Shown: positions 1-6,127, counted from the stretch's first letter. The stretch is DNA of 7,444 nt from Caldifarciminota bacterium (GCA_023128195.1 JAGMEL010000110.1:1-7444), one strand, 5' to 3'. Numbers and translations: made by a program. The notes: a model not told the origin generated them from the sequence alone.

Positions 1-126
1 AAACCAGAAAAACCAAATAAAACAGAAGACATCTCACATTTGTTCGATACACTGAAATCTGCAGCTCAATCGGAGATTAAGGAATATTTCGTGTACGTTT
101 CGGTTCTTGCTTTTTTTGATTTTTAG
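1..126 (+). CDS. C-terminal end of an unrecognised protein (5' partial)
   Basis: Frame 1 is open from the window edge to a TAG at 124-126 and encodes 41 residues. The other two forward frames close within about 55 bases. The piece starts hydrophilic and lysine-rich (KPEKPNKTED) and ends in a hydrophobic, aromatic tail (EYFVYVSVLAFFDF). I do not recognise a family from so short a tail. The hydrophobic end could be a membrane-proximal helix or a buried C-terminal strand. The stop lies 15 bases before the truA ATG, and the putative truA promoter lies inside the last codons, so the two genes are adjacent but may be transcribed separately. Translation in this frame is plausible but rests only on the open frame and the neighbouring gene spacing. 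Confidence 0.5.
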   Translation, partial: KPEKPNKTEDISHLFDTLKSAAQSEIKEYFVYVSVLAFFDF

Positions 127-134
127 GTTATAAT
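107..134 (+). promoter_or_regulatory. Putative sigma70-type promoter of truA, leaderless geometry
   Basis: A perfect TATAAT lies at 129-134 and a weak TTGCTT -35 match at 107-112, with a 16-bp spacer. The -10 ends only 7 bases before the ATG at 142, so transcription would begin at or next to the A of the start codon. No Shine-Dalgarno sequence lies between the box and the ATG (the spacer reads TCCCCGG). The perfect -10 is the main evidence. The -35 is poor. Confidence 0.5.
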
Positions 135-141
135 TCCCCGG

Positions 142-861
142 ATGCAAAATTTGAGGATGGTTATCGAATATGACGGTACTGATTTTCATGGCTGGCAGTA
201 TCAACCGAATAAAAGAACCGTTCAGGGTGAAATTGAAGATGCTCTAAAAAGATTTTTTAACGTAAAAATAAGGATTGTTGGTGCCGGCAGAACTGATTAT
301 GGCGTTCATGCACTTGGTCAGGTAGCAAATTTCCAGACCTCGTCCAATCAAAATCTTCAGCGAATAAAAAAAGGGATAAATGCACTAACGGGTAATGATA
401 TATATATTAGAAATATTGATCGGGTAGATGATGATTTCCATAGCAGATATTCTGCAAAAACAAAAATATATCACTATCACATAATTTTAGAGCCATTACC
501 CCTTAAGATGAGATATAATTGGTTTAGTAAATATCGATTGGACTTATCTAAAATGAAAAAAGTTATACCATATATATTGGGGGAACATGACTTCAAGATA
601 TTTTCTGTTAAAAATGGTAAAGAAAATACAATCTGCACAATTTATAATTTAAACTTGACAGAAGATAATTTGCATATTATAATAAAGGTTGAAGGTGATA
701 GATTTTTGAGAAAGATGATCCGCGGAATCGTTGGTTTTATGCACGACGTGGGGCGAGGAAGATATTGTTTGGGTAATGTGAAGGACGTTTTTAACGGTAA
801 AATAAAAGATATTTATTTTGCCCCTTCACATGGTCTGTGTTTGGTAGAGGTTAGGTATTGA
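142..861 (+). CDS. truA: tRNA pseudouridine(38-40) synthase TruA
   Basis: TruA isomerises uridines 38, 39 and 40 in the anticodon stem-loop of many tRNAs to pseudouridine in the cytoplasm. At 239 residues it is close to the usual family length. The N-terminus has the family opening IEYDGTDFHGWQ (residues 8-19). The catalytic aspartate is D52 in GAGRTDYGVHA (47-57). The C-terminal half has FLRKMIRGIVG followed by VGRGR, and the closing APSHGLCLVEVRY, all typical of TruA. The residue after the catalytic Asp is Tyr, where Ala is commonest; this is a tolerated variable site. The ATG at 142 places the conserved strand at the normal distance. An in-frame ATG at 157 has GAGG directly against it, too close to act as a ribosome site, and would trim the first strand. 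Translation is probably leaderless from the promoter just upstream. Confidence 0.95.
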   Translation: MQNLRMVIEYDGTDFHGWQYQPNKRTVQGEIEDALKRFFNVKIRIVGAGRTDYGVHALGQVANFQTSSNQNLQRIKKGINALTGNDIYIRNIDRVDDDFHSRYSAKTKIYHYHIILEPLPLKMRYNWFSKYRLDLSKMKKVIPYILGEHDFKIFSVKNGKENTICTIYNLNLTEDNLHIIIKVEGDRFLRKMIRGIVGFMHDVGRGRYCLGNVKDVFNGKIKDIYFAPSHGLCLVEVRY

Positions 862-900
862 ATTGGTTAGCTTGGGTGCGGATTTATGAATCGGTGACCG

Positions 901-950
901 GGGGACAGGAAGACAAAGAGACCTGGAGACAAGGGGACAAGGAGAACAAA
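901..950 (+). repeat. Degenerate purine-rich octamer array (RGACAAGG-like)
   Basis: In the truA-to-transaldolase spacer one strand is almost entirely purine plus C. It is built of approximate 8-9 base units, such as GGGGACAGG, AAGACAAAG, AGACCTGG, AGACAAGG, GGACAAGG and AGAACAAA. The units are degenerate and the array is not coding: no long frame crosses it with a plausible start. It looks like an expanded simple repeat, possibly a dispersed genomic element. No function can be assigned. Confidence 0.7.
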
Positions 951-1031
951 TAAAGATGGAATATAGGGCTTGAGTTTAGATGCGGGATTCTTTATTCAAG
1001 TTTCTAAACCCTTACCCATTGACCATTTGTT

Positions 1032-1039
1032 AAAGGAGG
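1032..1039 (+). promoter_or_regulatory. Strong ribosome binding site of the transaldolase gene
   Basis: AAAGGAGG lies 4 bases before the ATG at 1044. It is the best match to the anti-Shine-Dalgarno sequence in the window and fixes this start. It shows that the organism uses SD-led initiation, in contrast to the two apparently leaderless genes truA and spt. Confidence 0.85.
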
Positions 1040-1043
1040 TTTA

Positions 1044-1682
1044 ATGAAATTATATCTTGATACAGCAAATATTGATCAGATCAGAGAGATTGCCGATTGG
1101 GGTGTGCTCGATGGCGTTACTACTAACCCCAGCTTAATGGCAAAAGAAAAAGGTGATTATAAGAAAATTCTGAAAGAGATTTGTGATATTGTTAAAGGGC
1201 CTGTAAGCGGTGAAGTCATAAGTTTAGAAAAAGATGGTATGATTAAAGAAGCACGAGATTTGAGTGAAATAAGCAAGCATGTTGTTATAAAAATACCCTG
1301 TACTGTAAATGGTTTAAAGGCAACAACGGTTTTAGCAAAACAAGGAATAAGAGTAAATATGACCCTTGTCTTTTCTCCTAACCAGGTGCTCCTGGCAGCA
1401 AAGGCTGGTGCATCGTTCATTAGTCCGTTCCTTGGCAGACTCGATGATATTGGCAATCCTGGGATTAATCTGGTGTATGATGGTATGGATATATTGAACA
1501 ATTATGATTTTAATAGCGAAATGATATTTGCATCGGTCAGGCATCCTGAGCACGTTAGACAAGCAGCCCTGGCAGGCGTGCATATTGCCACAGTTCCGTA
1601 CAAGATTTATAAACAGTTGATTAAACATCCCCTTACCGATGTGGGAATTGAAAGATTTTTAAGGGATTGGCAGAATAGATGA
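1044..1682 (+). CDS. tal: Transaldolase, small TalC/FSA-type single-domain form
   Basis: This is a Schiff-base aldolase of the short transaldolase family (212 residues, the usual 210-225). It is expected to move a dihydroxyacetone unit from sedoheptulose 7-phosphate to glyceraldehyde 3-phosphate in the non-oxidative pentose phosphate pathway. Visible motifs are LYLDTAN (3-9), DGVTTNPSL (23-31), the Schiff-base lysine K83 in VVIKIP, T107 in VNMTLVFSP, SPFLGRLDDIG (127-137) and HPLTDVGIERFLRDW near the C-terminus. The related fructose-6-phosphate aldolase of E. coli has Gln59 and Tyr131. Here the matching positions are Glu57 (SGEV) and Phe129 (SPFLGR), the transaldolase-type pair, so I infer transaldolase rather than aldolase activity. 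The gene has a strong ribosome site. Its stop TGA overlaps the ATG of the protease gene, implying one transcript with coupled translation. Confidence 0.93.
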   Translation: MKLYLDTANIDQIREIADWGVLDGVTTNPSLMAKEKGDYKKILKEICDIVKGPVSGEVISLEKDGMIKEARDLSEISKHVVIKIPCTVNGLKATTVLAKQGIRVNMTLVFSPNQVLLAAKAGASFISPFLGRLDDIGNPGINLVYDGMDILNNYDFNSEMIFASVRHPEHVRQAALAGVHIATVPYKIYKQLIKHPLTDVGIERFLRDWQNR

Positions 1683-3136
1683 AAAAACGGGACATATTAT
1701 TCATTCTTTTCGGCATAATATTTACCATTTTTGCGGCAAAATTATATAATGTGTTAAAACCTGAGCCAGTCCATTATTACTCTGATAATATCAGATTAAT
1801 CAACCTTAATGATGAAATTTTAAAACAACGAGCCAATGCAATAGTATTAGCTTCACAAAAAGTAAGTCCATCTGTTGTGTCCATTACAGTTATTCAGACG
1901 AAAATCGTCGCTACTTCTCCATTTTTCTCTCCTTTTGCCGATGAATTTTTCCGTGATTTTTTTAGAGATTTTACCCCGGAATACTACACCAAGAAAAAAA
2001 TTAAGAATCTTGGTTCTGGTGTTATCATTTCTGCTGATGGATATATTTTAACGAATGAGCATGTAATATCAAGTGCTACAGATATAAATATAACATTACC
2101 AGATGGCAGACAATTTAAGGGAGAGATAATAGCATCAGACCACTCCCATGATCTAGCATTGCTCAAAATTGATGCAAAGGATTTACCCTATGCTGAGCTG
2201 GGTATCTCTGGTGACCTGATGATTGGCGAATGGGTAATTGCTCTTGGTAATCCTTTTGGTTTTCTCTTAGAGGATACAAGACCTACGGTAACCGTTGGAG
2301 TGATCTCCGCACTCAATCGATCAATAAAATCAACCCAAGATGACAGAATCTTTAAGAATATGATACAGACTGATGCAGCAATAAACCCTGGTAATTCAGG
2401 AGGACCATTAGTGAATATTCTGGGACAGGTAATAGGAATTAATACAGCTATCTTCAGTTCTGGTGGCGGTTCAGAGGGAATTGGTTTTGCGCAACCAATT
2501 AATGATGTTAAGAAGTTCATCAAAGAAACAAAAAAATTCGGTAAAGTGAGAATCCCCTGGATTGGTTTATGGGTTCAGGATATTACACAAGAGATTGCTG
2601 AATCAATGGGAATTGGAACATCTGGTGTATTAGTTAATCATATAGATATTGGAAGTTCCGCCCAGGAATCTGGAATAAAAGAAGGAGACAGGATTATTTT
2701 TGTGAATGATAATGCAATTACCAGTGTTTCAGATTGGAATAGATTTGTATCGAATGTTTTCGTTGATGACCAATTGGACATTAAGTTATTTCGCAAAAGA
2801 AAGTCAATAAAAGCGAGTCTTCTTGTTAAAGAATTTAGGCAATCTGTCGAAGATGAAAAATCGACAGGTGTATATGGAATATACGTAGAGAATATTAATT
2901 ATCGACTTAAAAAGCAATATAATCTTCGATACAATGAAGGTGTGGTTGTAATGAAAGTCGAACCTAATGGCATTGGTAAAAAACTGGGACTCAGACCTGG
3001 TGATGTGGTATTACAGATAGGGAAAGTGCGCGTCAGAAACAAAAAAGATTTTCAAAAAGCCTTTCAGACTTCACGGGATATTAATTTTATTATTGATCGT
3101 AACGGAATGATTGTTCAGTTATACTTAGGACAGTAA
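1679..3136 (+). CDS. htrA: HtrA/DegP-family periplasmic serine protease, two PDZ domains
   Basis: This S1C-family protease degrades or refolds damaged envelope proteins. Residues 1-4 (MKKR) and a hydrophobic stretch at about 5-20 form a signal peptide or, since no clear AxA cleavage site is seen, more likely a membrane anchor, leaving the rest outside the cytoplasm. The protease domain spans about 50-285. The catalytic triad is H128 (TNEHV), D158 (HDLALLKID) and S240 (GNSGGP). A Phe-rich loop LA precedes it (PFFSPFADEFFRDFFRDF, 81-98), as in other DegP-type proteins. PDZ1 covers about 290-385 and PDZ2 about 397-485. The 485-residue length fits the two-PDZ class. The start overlaps the transaldolase stop by ATGA, and only a weak AAGGGA lies upstream, so translational coupling is likely. 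No envelope-stress promoter is seen inside the preceding gene. The exact E. coli paralogue (DegP or DegQ) cannot be assigned. Confidence 0.93.
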   Translation: MKKRDILFILFGIIFTIFAAKLYNVLKPEPVHYYSDNIRLINLNDEILKQRANAIVLASQKVSPSVVSITVIQTKIVATSPFFSPFADEFFRDFFRDFTPEYYTKKKIKNLGSGVIISADGYILTNEHVISSATDINITLPDGRQFKGEIIASDHSHDLALLKIDAKDLPYAELGISGDLMIGEWVIALGNPFGFLLEDTRPTVTVGVISALNRSIKSTQDDRIFKNMIQTDAAINPGNSGGPLVNILGQVIGINTAIFSSGGGSEGIGFAQPINDVKKFIKETKKFGKVRIPWIGLWVQDITQEIAESMGIGTSGVLVNHIDIGSSAQESGIKEGDRIIFVNDNAITSVSDWNRFVSNVFVDDQLDIKLFRKRKSIKASLLVKEFRQSVEDEKSTGVYGIYVENINYRLKKQYNLRYNEGVVVMKVEPNGIGKKLGLRPGDVVLQIGKVRVRNKKDFQKAFQTSRDINFIIDRNGMIVQLYLGQ

Positions 3137-3137
3137 T

Positions 3138-3214
3138 GCGAATAGCGCGAATAAATGCAAATAGCACGAATAAATTAAGTTGTATTCGTGTAAATTCGTG
3201 TATTAACATTCGTG
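3138..3214 (+). repeat. Cluster of GCGAATA / ATTCGTG repeats with a stem-loop before purB
   Basis: The spacer after htrA contains GCGAATA at 3138 and 3147 and CACGAATA at 3165-3172. These are followed by the opposite-orientation copies TATTCGTG (3183-3190), AATTCGTG (3193-3200) and CATTCGTG (3207-3214). CACGAATA and TATTCGTG can form a perfect 8-bp stem with a 10-base loop, and the other copies offer alternative pairings. There is no T-run after the stem, so it is not a standard terminator. It lies between two unrelated genes and resembles a dispersed intergenic element. A weak TATTAA at 3201 could be a -10 box, but its partner TTGTAT is only 15 bases away. Confidence 0.7.
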
Positions 3215-3222
3215 ACATTAGT

Positions 3223-3227
3223 GGAGA
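3223..3227 (+). promoter_or_regulatory. Ribosome binding site that fixes the purB start
   Basis: GGAGA lies 8 bases before the ATG at 3236. It supports that codon over the in-frame GTG at 3212, which lies inside the ATTCGTG repeat cluster and has no Shine-Dalgarno sequence. Confidence 0.7.
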
Positions 3228-3235
3228 AAATAACC

Positions 3236-4504
3236 ATGATTAAACGTTATAAAACAAAGGAAATGTCGAATATATTTAATGATGAGTATAAATTAAAAAA
3301 ATGGCTTTTTGTTGAAAAGGTTGCGGCTGAGGTTGAAGAAAACACTGGTATTATCCCAAAGGGACTCAGTAAGAAACTTTCGAATATCATAGTTAAACCG
3401 GAAAGGGTGTATGAAATTGAGAAAGTAACAAACCATGATGTAATTGCCTTTTTACAAGCAGCAAGAGAAAAATTGGGTAAAGAAGGAAAGTGGTTACACT
3501 TTGGACTCACCTCATATGACCTTGTTGATACTGCCTTTGTGTTAATTATTATTGAAGGTGTTGATATCATCCTCAATGAGGTTAAAAAGTTACTCAAAAT
3601 ACTTAAGAGGATTTCATCGAAATACAAAAACACACCACAGATGGGTAGAACCCACGGTGTGTTTGCCCAACCGATTACATTTGGTTATAAGGTTGCGTCG
3701 TGGTATGAAGAAATAAACAGGTCGCACCGGCGTTTAATAAAAGCAAAGGAAGAGATATCTTATGGTAAATTGTCAGGAGCAGTAGGTACCTATACAATGT
3801 TATCTCCGGCAATAGAAAAAAAAGTAATGAAGCGATTGGGATTGAAACCAGAACCTGTATCGACCCAGGTTCTACCCAGGGATCGATTTGCATTTTTACT
3901 TTCAAATTTAGTACTTTATGCATGTGCGCTCGAACGTATTGCAACCGAGATAAGAAATCTCTCACGTACTGAAATCAATGAGGTGACAGAGCCATTTACA
4001 AAGGGGCAAAAGGGCTCTTCTGCCATGCCACACAAAAAGAATCCGATTATTTGTGAACGAATATCTGGCATGGCAAGGGTATTACGTGGTTATTTGATTC
4101 CTGCATATGAGAATATAAATCTTTGGCATGAAAGGGATATAACAAATTCCTCAGTGGAAAGAATTATTTTTCCGGACAGCTTTCATATAACACATTACAT
4201 TACATTGAAGATGTTATGGGTTTTAAAAGGTTTAAATGTTTATCCTGAACAGATGCTGCGTAATATTAATACCAGCTTTGGAGTCTATGCATCTCAGAAT
4301 TTGATGAACAAATTAGTGAAAAAAGGCATGGATCGGGGAGATGCATATAAATCAGTACAGTCCCTATGTTTTAAGACGATCAAAACGCAAACCGAGCTAA
4401 AGGAAACTACTTTAAACAATAGAAAAATTAAGATATACCTTAGTAAAAACGAAATAGAAAAGATTTTCGATTTAAAATGGTTTCTGAGGAACATAGTTAG
4501 ATAA
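3236..4504 (+). CDS. purB: Adenylosuccinate lyase
   Basis: PurB cleaves fumarate from SAICAR and from adenylosuccinate, serving two steps of purine synthesis in the cytoplasm as a homotetramer. The protein has 422 residues from the ATG, in the range of the short Bacillus/Thermotoga type (about 430). The opening MIKRYKTKEMSNIF matches the family N-terminus (commonly MIERY..EM..IW), which supports this start. H67 lies in NHDVIAF and H140, the expected general acid, in GRTHGVFAQP. The fumarase-superfamily signature GSSAMPHKKNP spans 260-270, with S262 in the flexible catalytic loop. LTSYDLVDTA (91-100) is also typical. The in-frame GTG at 3212 would add eight residues encoded by repeat sequence and is unlikely. 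No other purine gene is adjacent. A 12-bp hairpin follows the stop. Confidence 0.95.
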   Translation: MIKRYKTKEMSNIFNDEYKLKKWLFVEKVAAEVEENTGIIPKGLSKKLSNIIVKPERVYEIEKVTNHDVIAFLQAAREKLGKEGKWLHFGLTSYDLVDTAFVLIIIEGVDIILNEVKKLLKILKRISSKYKNTPQMGRTHGVFAQPITFGYKVASWYEEINRSHRRLIKAKEEISYGKLSGAVGTYTMLSPAIEKKVMKRLGLKPEPVSTQVLPRDRFAFLLSNLVLYACALERIATEIRNLSRTEINEVTEPFTKGQKGSSAMPHKKNPIICERISGMARVLRGYLIPAYENINLWHERDITNSSVERIIFPDSFHITHYITLKMLWVLKGLNVYPEQMLRNINTSFGVYASQNLMNKLVKKGMDRGDAYKSVQSLCFKTIKTQTELKETTLNNRKIKIYLSKNEIEKIFDLKWFLRNIVR

Positions 4505-4613
4505 CGCAGTATCATCCAGCCCTTTATTAAAAGGGCTGGATTCGCAGTACCACCCCGACTTTGTCGGGATTTGCAGTATCATCCCGTCCTTTTTCAAAGG
4601 AGCGGGATTCGCA
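4505..4613 (+). repeat. Array of three related hairpin units downstream of purB
   Basis: Three units share the flanks GCAGTAYCAYCC on the left and GGRTTY on the right but have different stems. Unit 1 has a perfect 12-bp stem (4514-4525 with 4530-4541) and an ATTA loop. Unit 2 has a 6-bp stem (CCCGAC 4554-4559 with GTCGGG 4563-4568) and a TTT loop. Unit 3 has a 12-bp stem (4581-4592 with 4596-4608) with one bulged G at 4602 and a TTC loop. Linkers between units read TTCGCAG or TTTGCAG. Conserved linkers and folds with changing stem bases suggest a family of hairpin repeats, not random palindromes. They are probably transcribed at the 3' end of the purB mRNA and could stabilise or end it. Confidence 0.85.
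4514..4541 (+). terminator. Possible terminator or 3'-end hairpin of purB (no T-run)
   Basis: The first hairpin of the array begins 9 bases after the purB stop and has a perfect 12-bp stem, GC-rich at its centre, with a 4-base loop. The sequence after it is TCGCAG rather than a run of T, so intrinsic termination would be atypical. It may instead block 3' exonucleases. Its position directly after the stop is the main support. Confidence 0.35.
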
Positions 4614-4629
4614 GGAAACGCATTTTAAG

Positions 4630-4767
4630 GCGAGCCCTGTTAAATACAGTAATTTTTGTATCTTTAACCAAAATAATTTAGTTGTCAAACTTATCTCCCT
4701 TGTATAGCATAAATCCTTTTTTTATTTAACGGGGCGAGCGCAGCGATACTGCGAACGTAGTGATCCT
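4630..4767 (+). repeat. Tandem foldable repeat, copy 1
   Basis: First copy of a unit starting GCGAGCCCTGTTAAATACA, repeated with a period of 138-139 bases. Its arms GCCCTGTTAAATA (4634-4646) and TATTTAACGGGGC (4723-4735) can pair over 13 positions, one as a G-U pair in RNA, closing a loop of about 76 bases. Inside is an imperfect palindrome at 4644-4661 and a 43-base stretch (4664-4706) identical to copy 2. The unit ends in two 17-bp subrepeats (4734-4767). No convincing coding frame is present. It resembles a miniature mobile or intergenic repeat element, with no transposase nearby. Confidence 0.85.
4734..4767 (+). repeat. Two tandem 17-bp subrepeats (GCGARCGYAGYGATMCT)
   Basis: Units at 4734-4750 and 4751-4767 agree at 13 of 17 positions. 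A third unit, GCGAGTGTAACGATCCT, lies at 4873-4889 at the end of the second tandem copy. All are followed directly by GCG. The motif GATACTGCGAA inside them is close to the reverse complement of the linkers (TTCGCAGTAYC) of the hairpin array after purB. Confidence 0.75.
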
Positions 4768-4892
4768 GCGAGCCCTGTTAAATACAAGAATTCTTGTATC
4801 CTTAACCAAAATAATTTAGTTGTCAAACTTATCTCCCTTGTATATCGTAAATCATTTTTTTTATTTAACGGGGCGAGTGTAACGATCCTGCG
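4768..4892 (+). repeat. Tandem foldable repeat, copy 2
   Basis: Second copy of the unit that starts at 4630. It keeps the pairing arms (4772-4784 with 4862-4874) and the 43-base identical core (4802-4844). It differs by one extra T in the T-run and ends with a single 17-bp subrepeat plus GCG. The near-palindrome of copy 1 is a perfect 18-bp palindrome here, ATACAAGAATTCTTGTAT (4782-4799). The unit ends 11 bases before the -35 box of the next gene. Confidence 0.85.
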
Positions 4893-4903
4893 TATTAATA
4901 TTG

Positions 4904-4931
4904 TTGACTTCATTTAGAAAATCAATATAAT
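4904..4931 (+). promoter_or_regulatory. Strong sigma70-type promoter of the spt-like gene, leaderless geometry
   Basis: TTGACT (4904-4909) and a perfect TATAAT (4926-4931) are separated by 16 bp and sit in AT-rich DNA just after the repeat block. Only AATTC separates the -10 from the ATG at 4937, so the first transcribed base should be at or within a couple of bases of the start codon. There is no Shine-Dalgarno sequence. This is the best promoter in the window. Confidence 0.75.
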
Positions 4932-4936
4932 AATTC

Positions 4937-6127
4937 ATGGATATATTCAAAAAATGTGAAGTAATAGTTAATGAAGTTAACCGAGCACATGATCTGGAAA
5001 TTTATCCATTTTTTACGCCTATAGAATCCGTTCAGGACCACCGGGTGATGATTAATGGCAGGGAGTTCATCATGATAGGGTCTAATGGCTATTTAGGCCT
5101 TGCTGCAGATCTACGGATTAAAGAGGCAGCAATCAATGCCATTAAAAAATATGGTTCAACTTGCTCTGGCTCAAGGTTTCTTAACGGTACTCTGGATATC
5201 CATGTTAAATTGGAAAATGATTTAGCTGAATTCTTTGAAAAGGATAATGCTATTGTTTTTTCAACAGGGTTTCAGACAAATTTAGGAATTATATCTTCAA
5301 TAAGTGTTAAGGATGATTTTCTCATAATTGATCGCCAGGACCATGCGTCAATTATTGATGGCTGTCGTTTGTCCTTTGCTGATATCAAGAAGTTTAGGCA
5401 TAATGATATGGAAGATTTAGAAAGGATTTTGAGTACCTTGCCAGAAAATCGAGGCAAATTGATTATTGTTGATGGTGTGTTCAGTATGGAAGGTGATCTT
5501 TCAAATTTACCTGAAATAGTGCGTTTGAAAAAGAAATATAATGCTCGTCTTCTTGTCGATGATGCCCATGGTATAGGTGTACATGGGGAAAAGGGCAGAG
5601 GTATATGCGAACAATTCAATCTTCTTAATGAGGTTGATATGATTATGGGAACATTTAGTAAGGCATTTGCGTCTTTAGGTGGTTTTGTTGTTGGCGATAA
5701 GGATGTGATCACCCATATTAAACACACGGCAAGGTCATTAATATTTTCTGCGAGTATGATTCCAGCCTCAGTTGCAAGTGCCCAGATGGCATTAAATATA
5801 ATAAAAAGCGAGCCTGAACGACGTAAAAAATTATGGAATATAACCCAAAAAGTACTTGAAGGTTTTAAAAAAATTGGTTTGGATACTGGTAAGAGTGAAT
5901 CAGCCGTTATTCCTGTTATTATTAAAGAAGATGATAAATGTTTTGGATTCTGGAAGATGCTCATGGCTAATGGTATTTTTACCAATCCTGTTATTTCACC
6001 GGCAACACCTCCAGGTCGAGCATTAATCCGCACCAGTTACATGGCAACTCACACAGACGAAGATATTAATATTGTATTGGATGTATTCAGTCGTTGTGCT
6101 AAAGAATTTGGTTTGGGTAATAAATGA
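4937..6127 (+). CDS. spt: Alpha-oxoamine synthase, probably serine palmitoyltransferase
   Basis: This is a PLP-dependent fold-type I enzyme of the family that condenses an amino acid with an acyl thioester and releases CO2. The PLP lysine is K242 in GTFSKAFASLGG, D208 and H211 lie in VDDAHGIG, and H136 in DHASIIDG stacks on the cofactor. At 396 residues its length is normal. Four features favour serine palmitoyltransferase, the first step of sphingolipid synthesis: Ser rather than Gly before the lysine (GTFSK), GSRFLNGTLDIH (78-89), FRHNDMEDLE (153-162) and the N-terminal YPFFTPIES (23-31). Glycine C-acetyltransferase and AONS usually have GT(L/F)GK. No membrane segment is seen, so it is cytosolic. 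A related function such as another oxoamine synthase with a different acyl donor cannot be excluded. The ATG at 4937 follows a strong promoter without a ribosome site. The stop overlaps the next gene by ATGA. Confidence 0.75.
   Translation: MDIFKKCEVIVNEVNRAHDLEIYPFFTPIESVQDHRVMINGREFIMIGSNGYLGLAADLRIKEAAINAIKKYGSTCSGSRFLNGTLDIHVKLENDLAEFFEKDNAIVFSTGFQTNLGIISSISVKDDFLIIDRQDHASIIDGCRLSFADIKKFRHNDMEDLERILSTLPENRGKLIIVDGVFSMEGDLSNLPEIVRLKKKYNARLLVDDAHGIGVHGEKGRGICEQFNLLNEVDMIMGTFSKAFASLGGFVVGDKDVITHIKHTARSLIFSASMIPASVASAQMALNIIKSEPERRKKLWNITQKVLEGFKKIGLDTGKSESAVIPVIIKEDDKCFGFWKMLMANGIFTNPVISPATPPGRALIRTSYMATHTDEDINIVLDVFSRCAKEFGLGNK

Noticed and set aside
969..1009. Pseudoknot or riboswitch before the transaldolase gene
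   Set aside because: CTTGA with TCAAG and GTTTAGA with TCTAAAC could pair in a crossed arrangement. The stems are only 5 and 7 bp in AT-rich sequence and match no riboswitch class I recognise.
1019..1045. Promoter with TTGACC at 1019 for the transaldolase gene
   Set aside because: The only -10-like partner (TTTAAT at 1040-1045) overlaps the ATG and would start transcription inside the gene, removing the strong ribosome site.
3212..3235. GTG start giving purB eight extra N-terminal residues
   Set aside because: It lies in the ATTCGTG repeat cluster with no ribosome site. The ATG at 3236 has GGAGA 8 bases upstream and yields the family-typical N-terminus.
4505..4892. CRISPR array
   Set aside because: The repeats are of unequal length, are not separated by unique spacers of constant size, and no cas gene is nearby.
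4722..4913. A 63-codon minus-strand open frame across the tandem repeats
   Set aside because: It is composed of repeat sequence, crosses the 17-mers, and has no ribosome site or recognisable protein family.
5272..6033. A 253-codon open frame on the minus strand inside the spt-like gene
   Set aside because: It is antisense to a gene with clear PLP-enzyme motifs. Its translation has no recognisable domain and it has no independent start signals.
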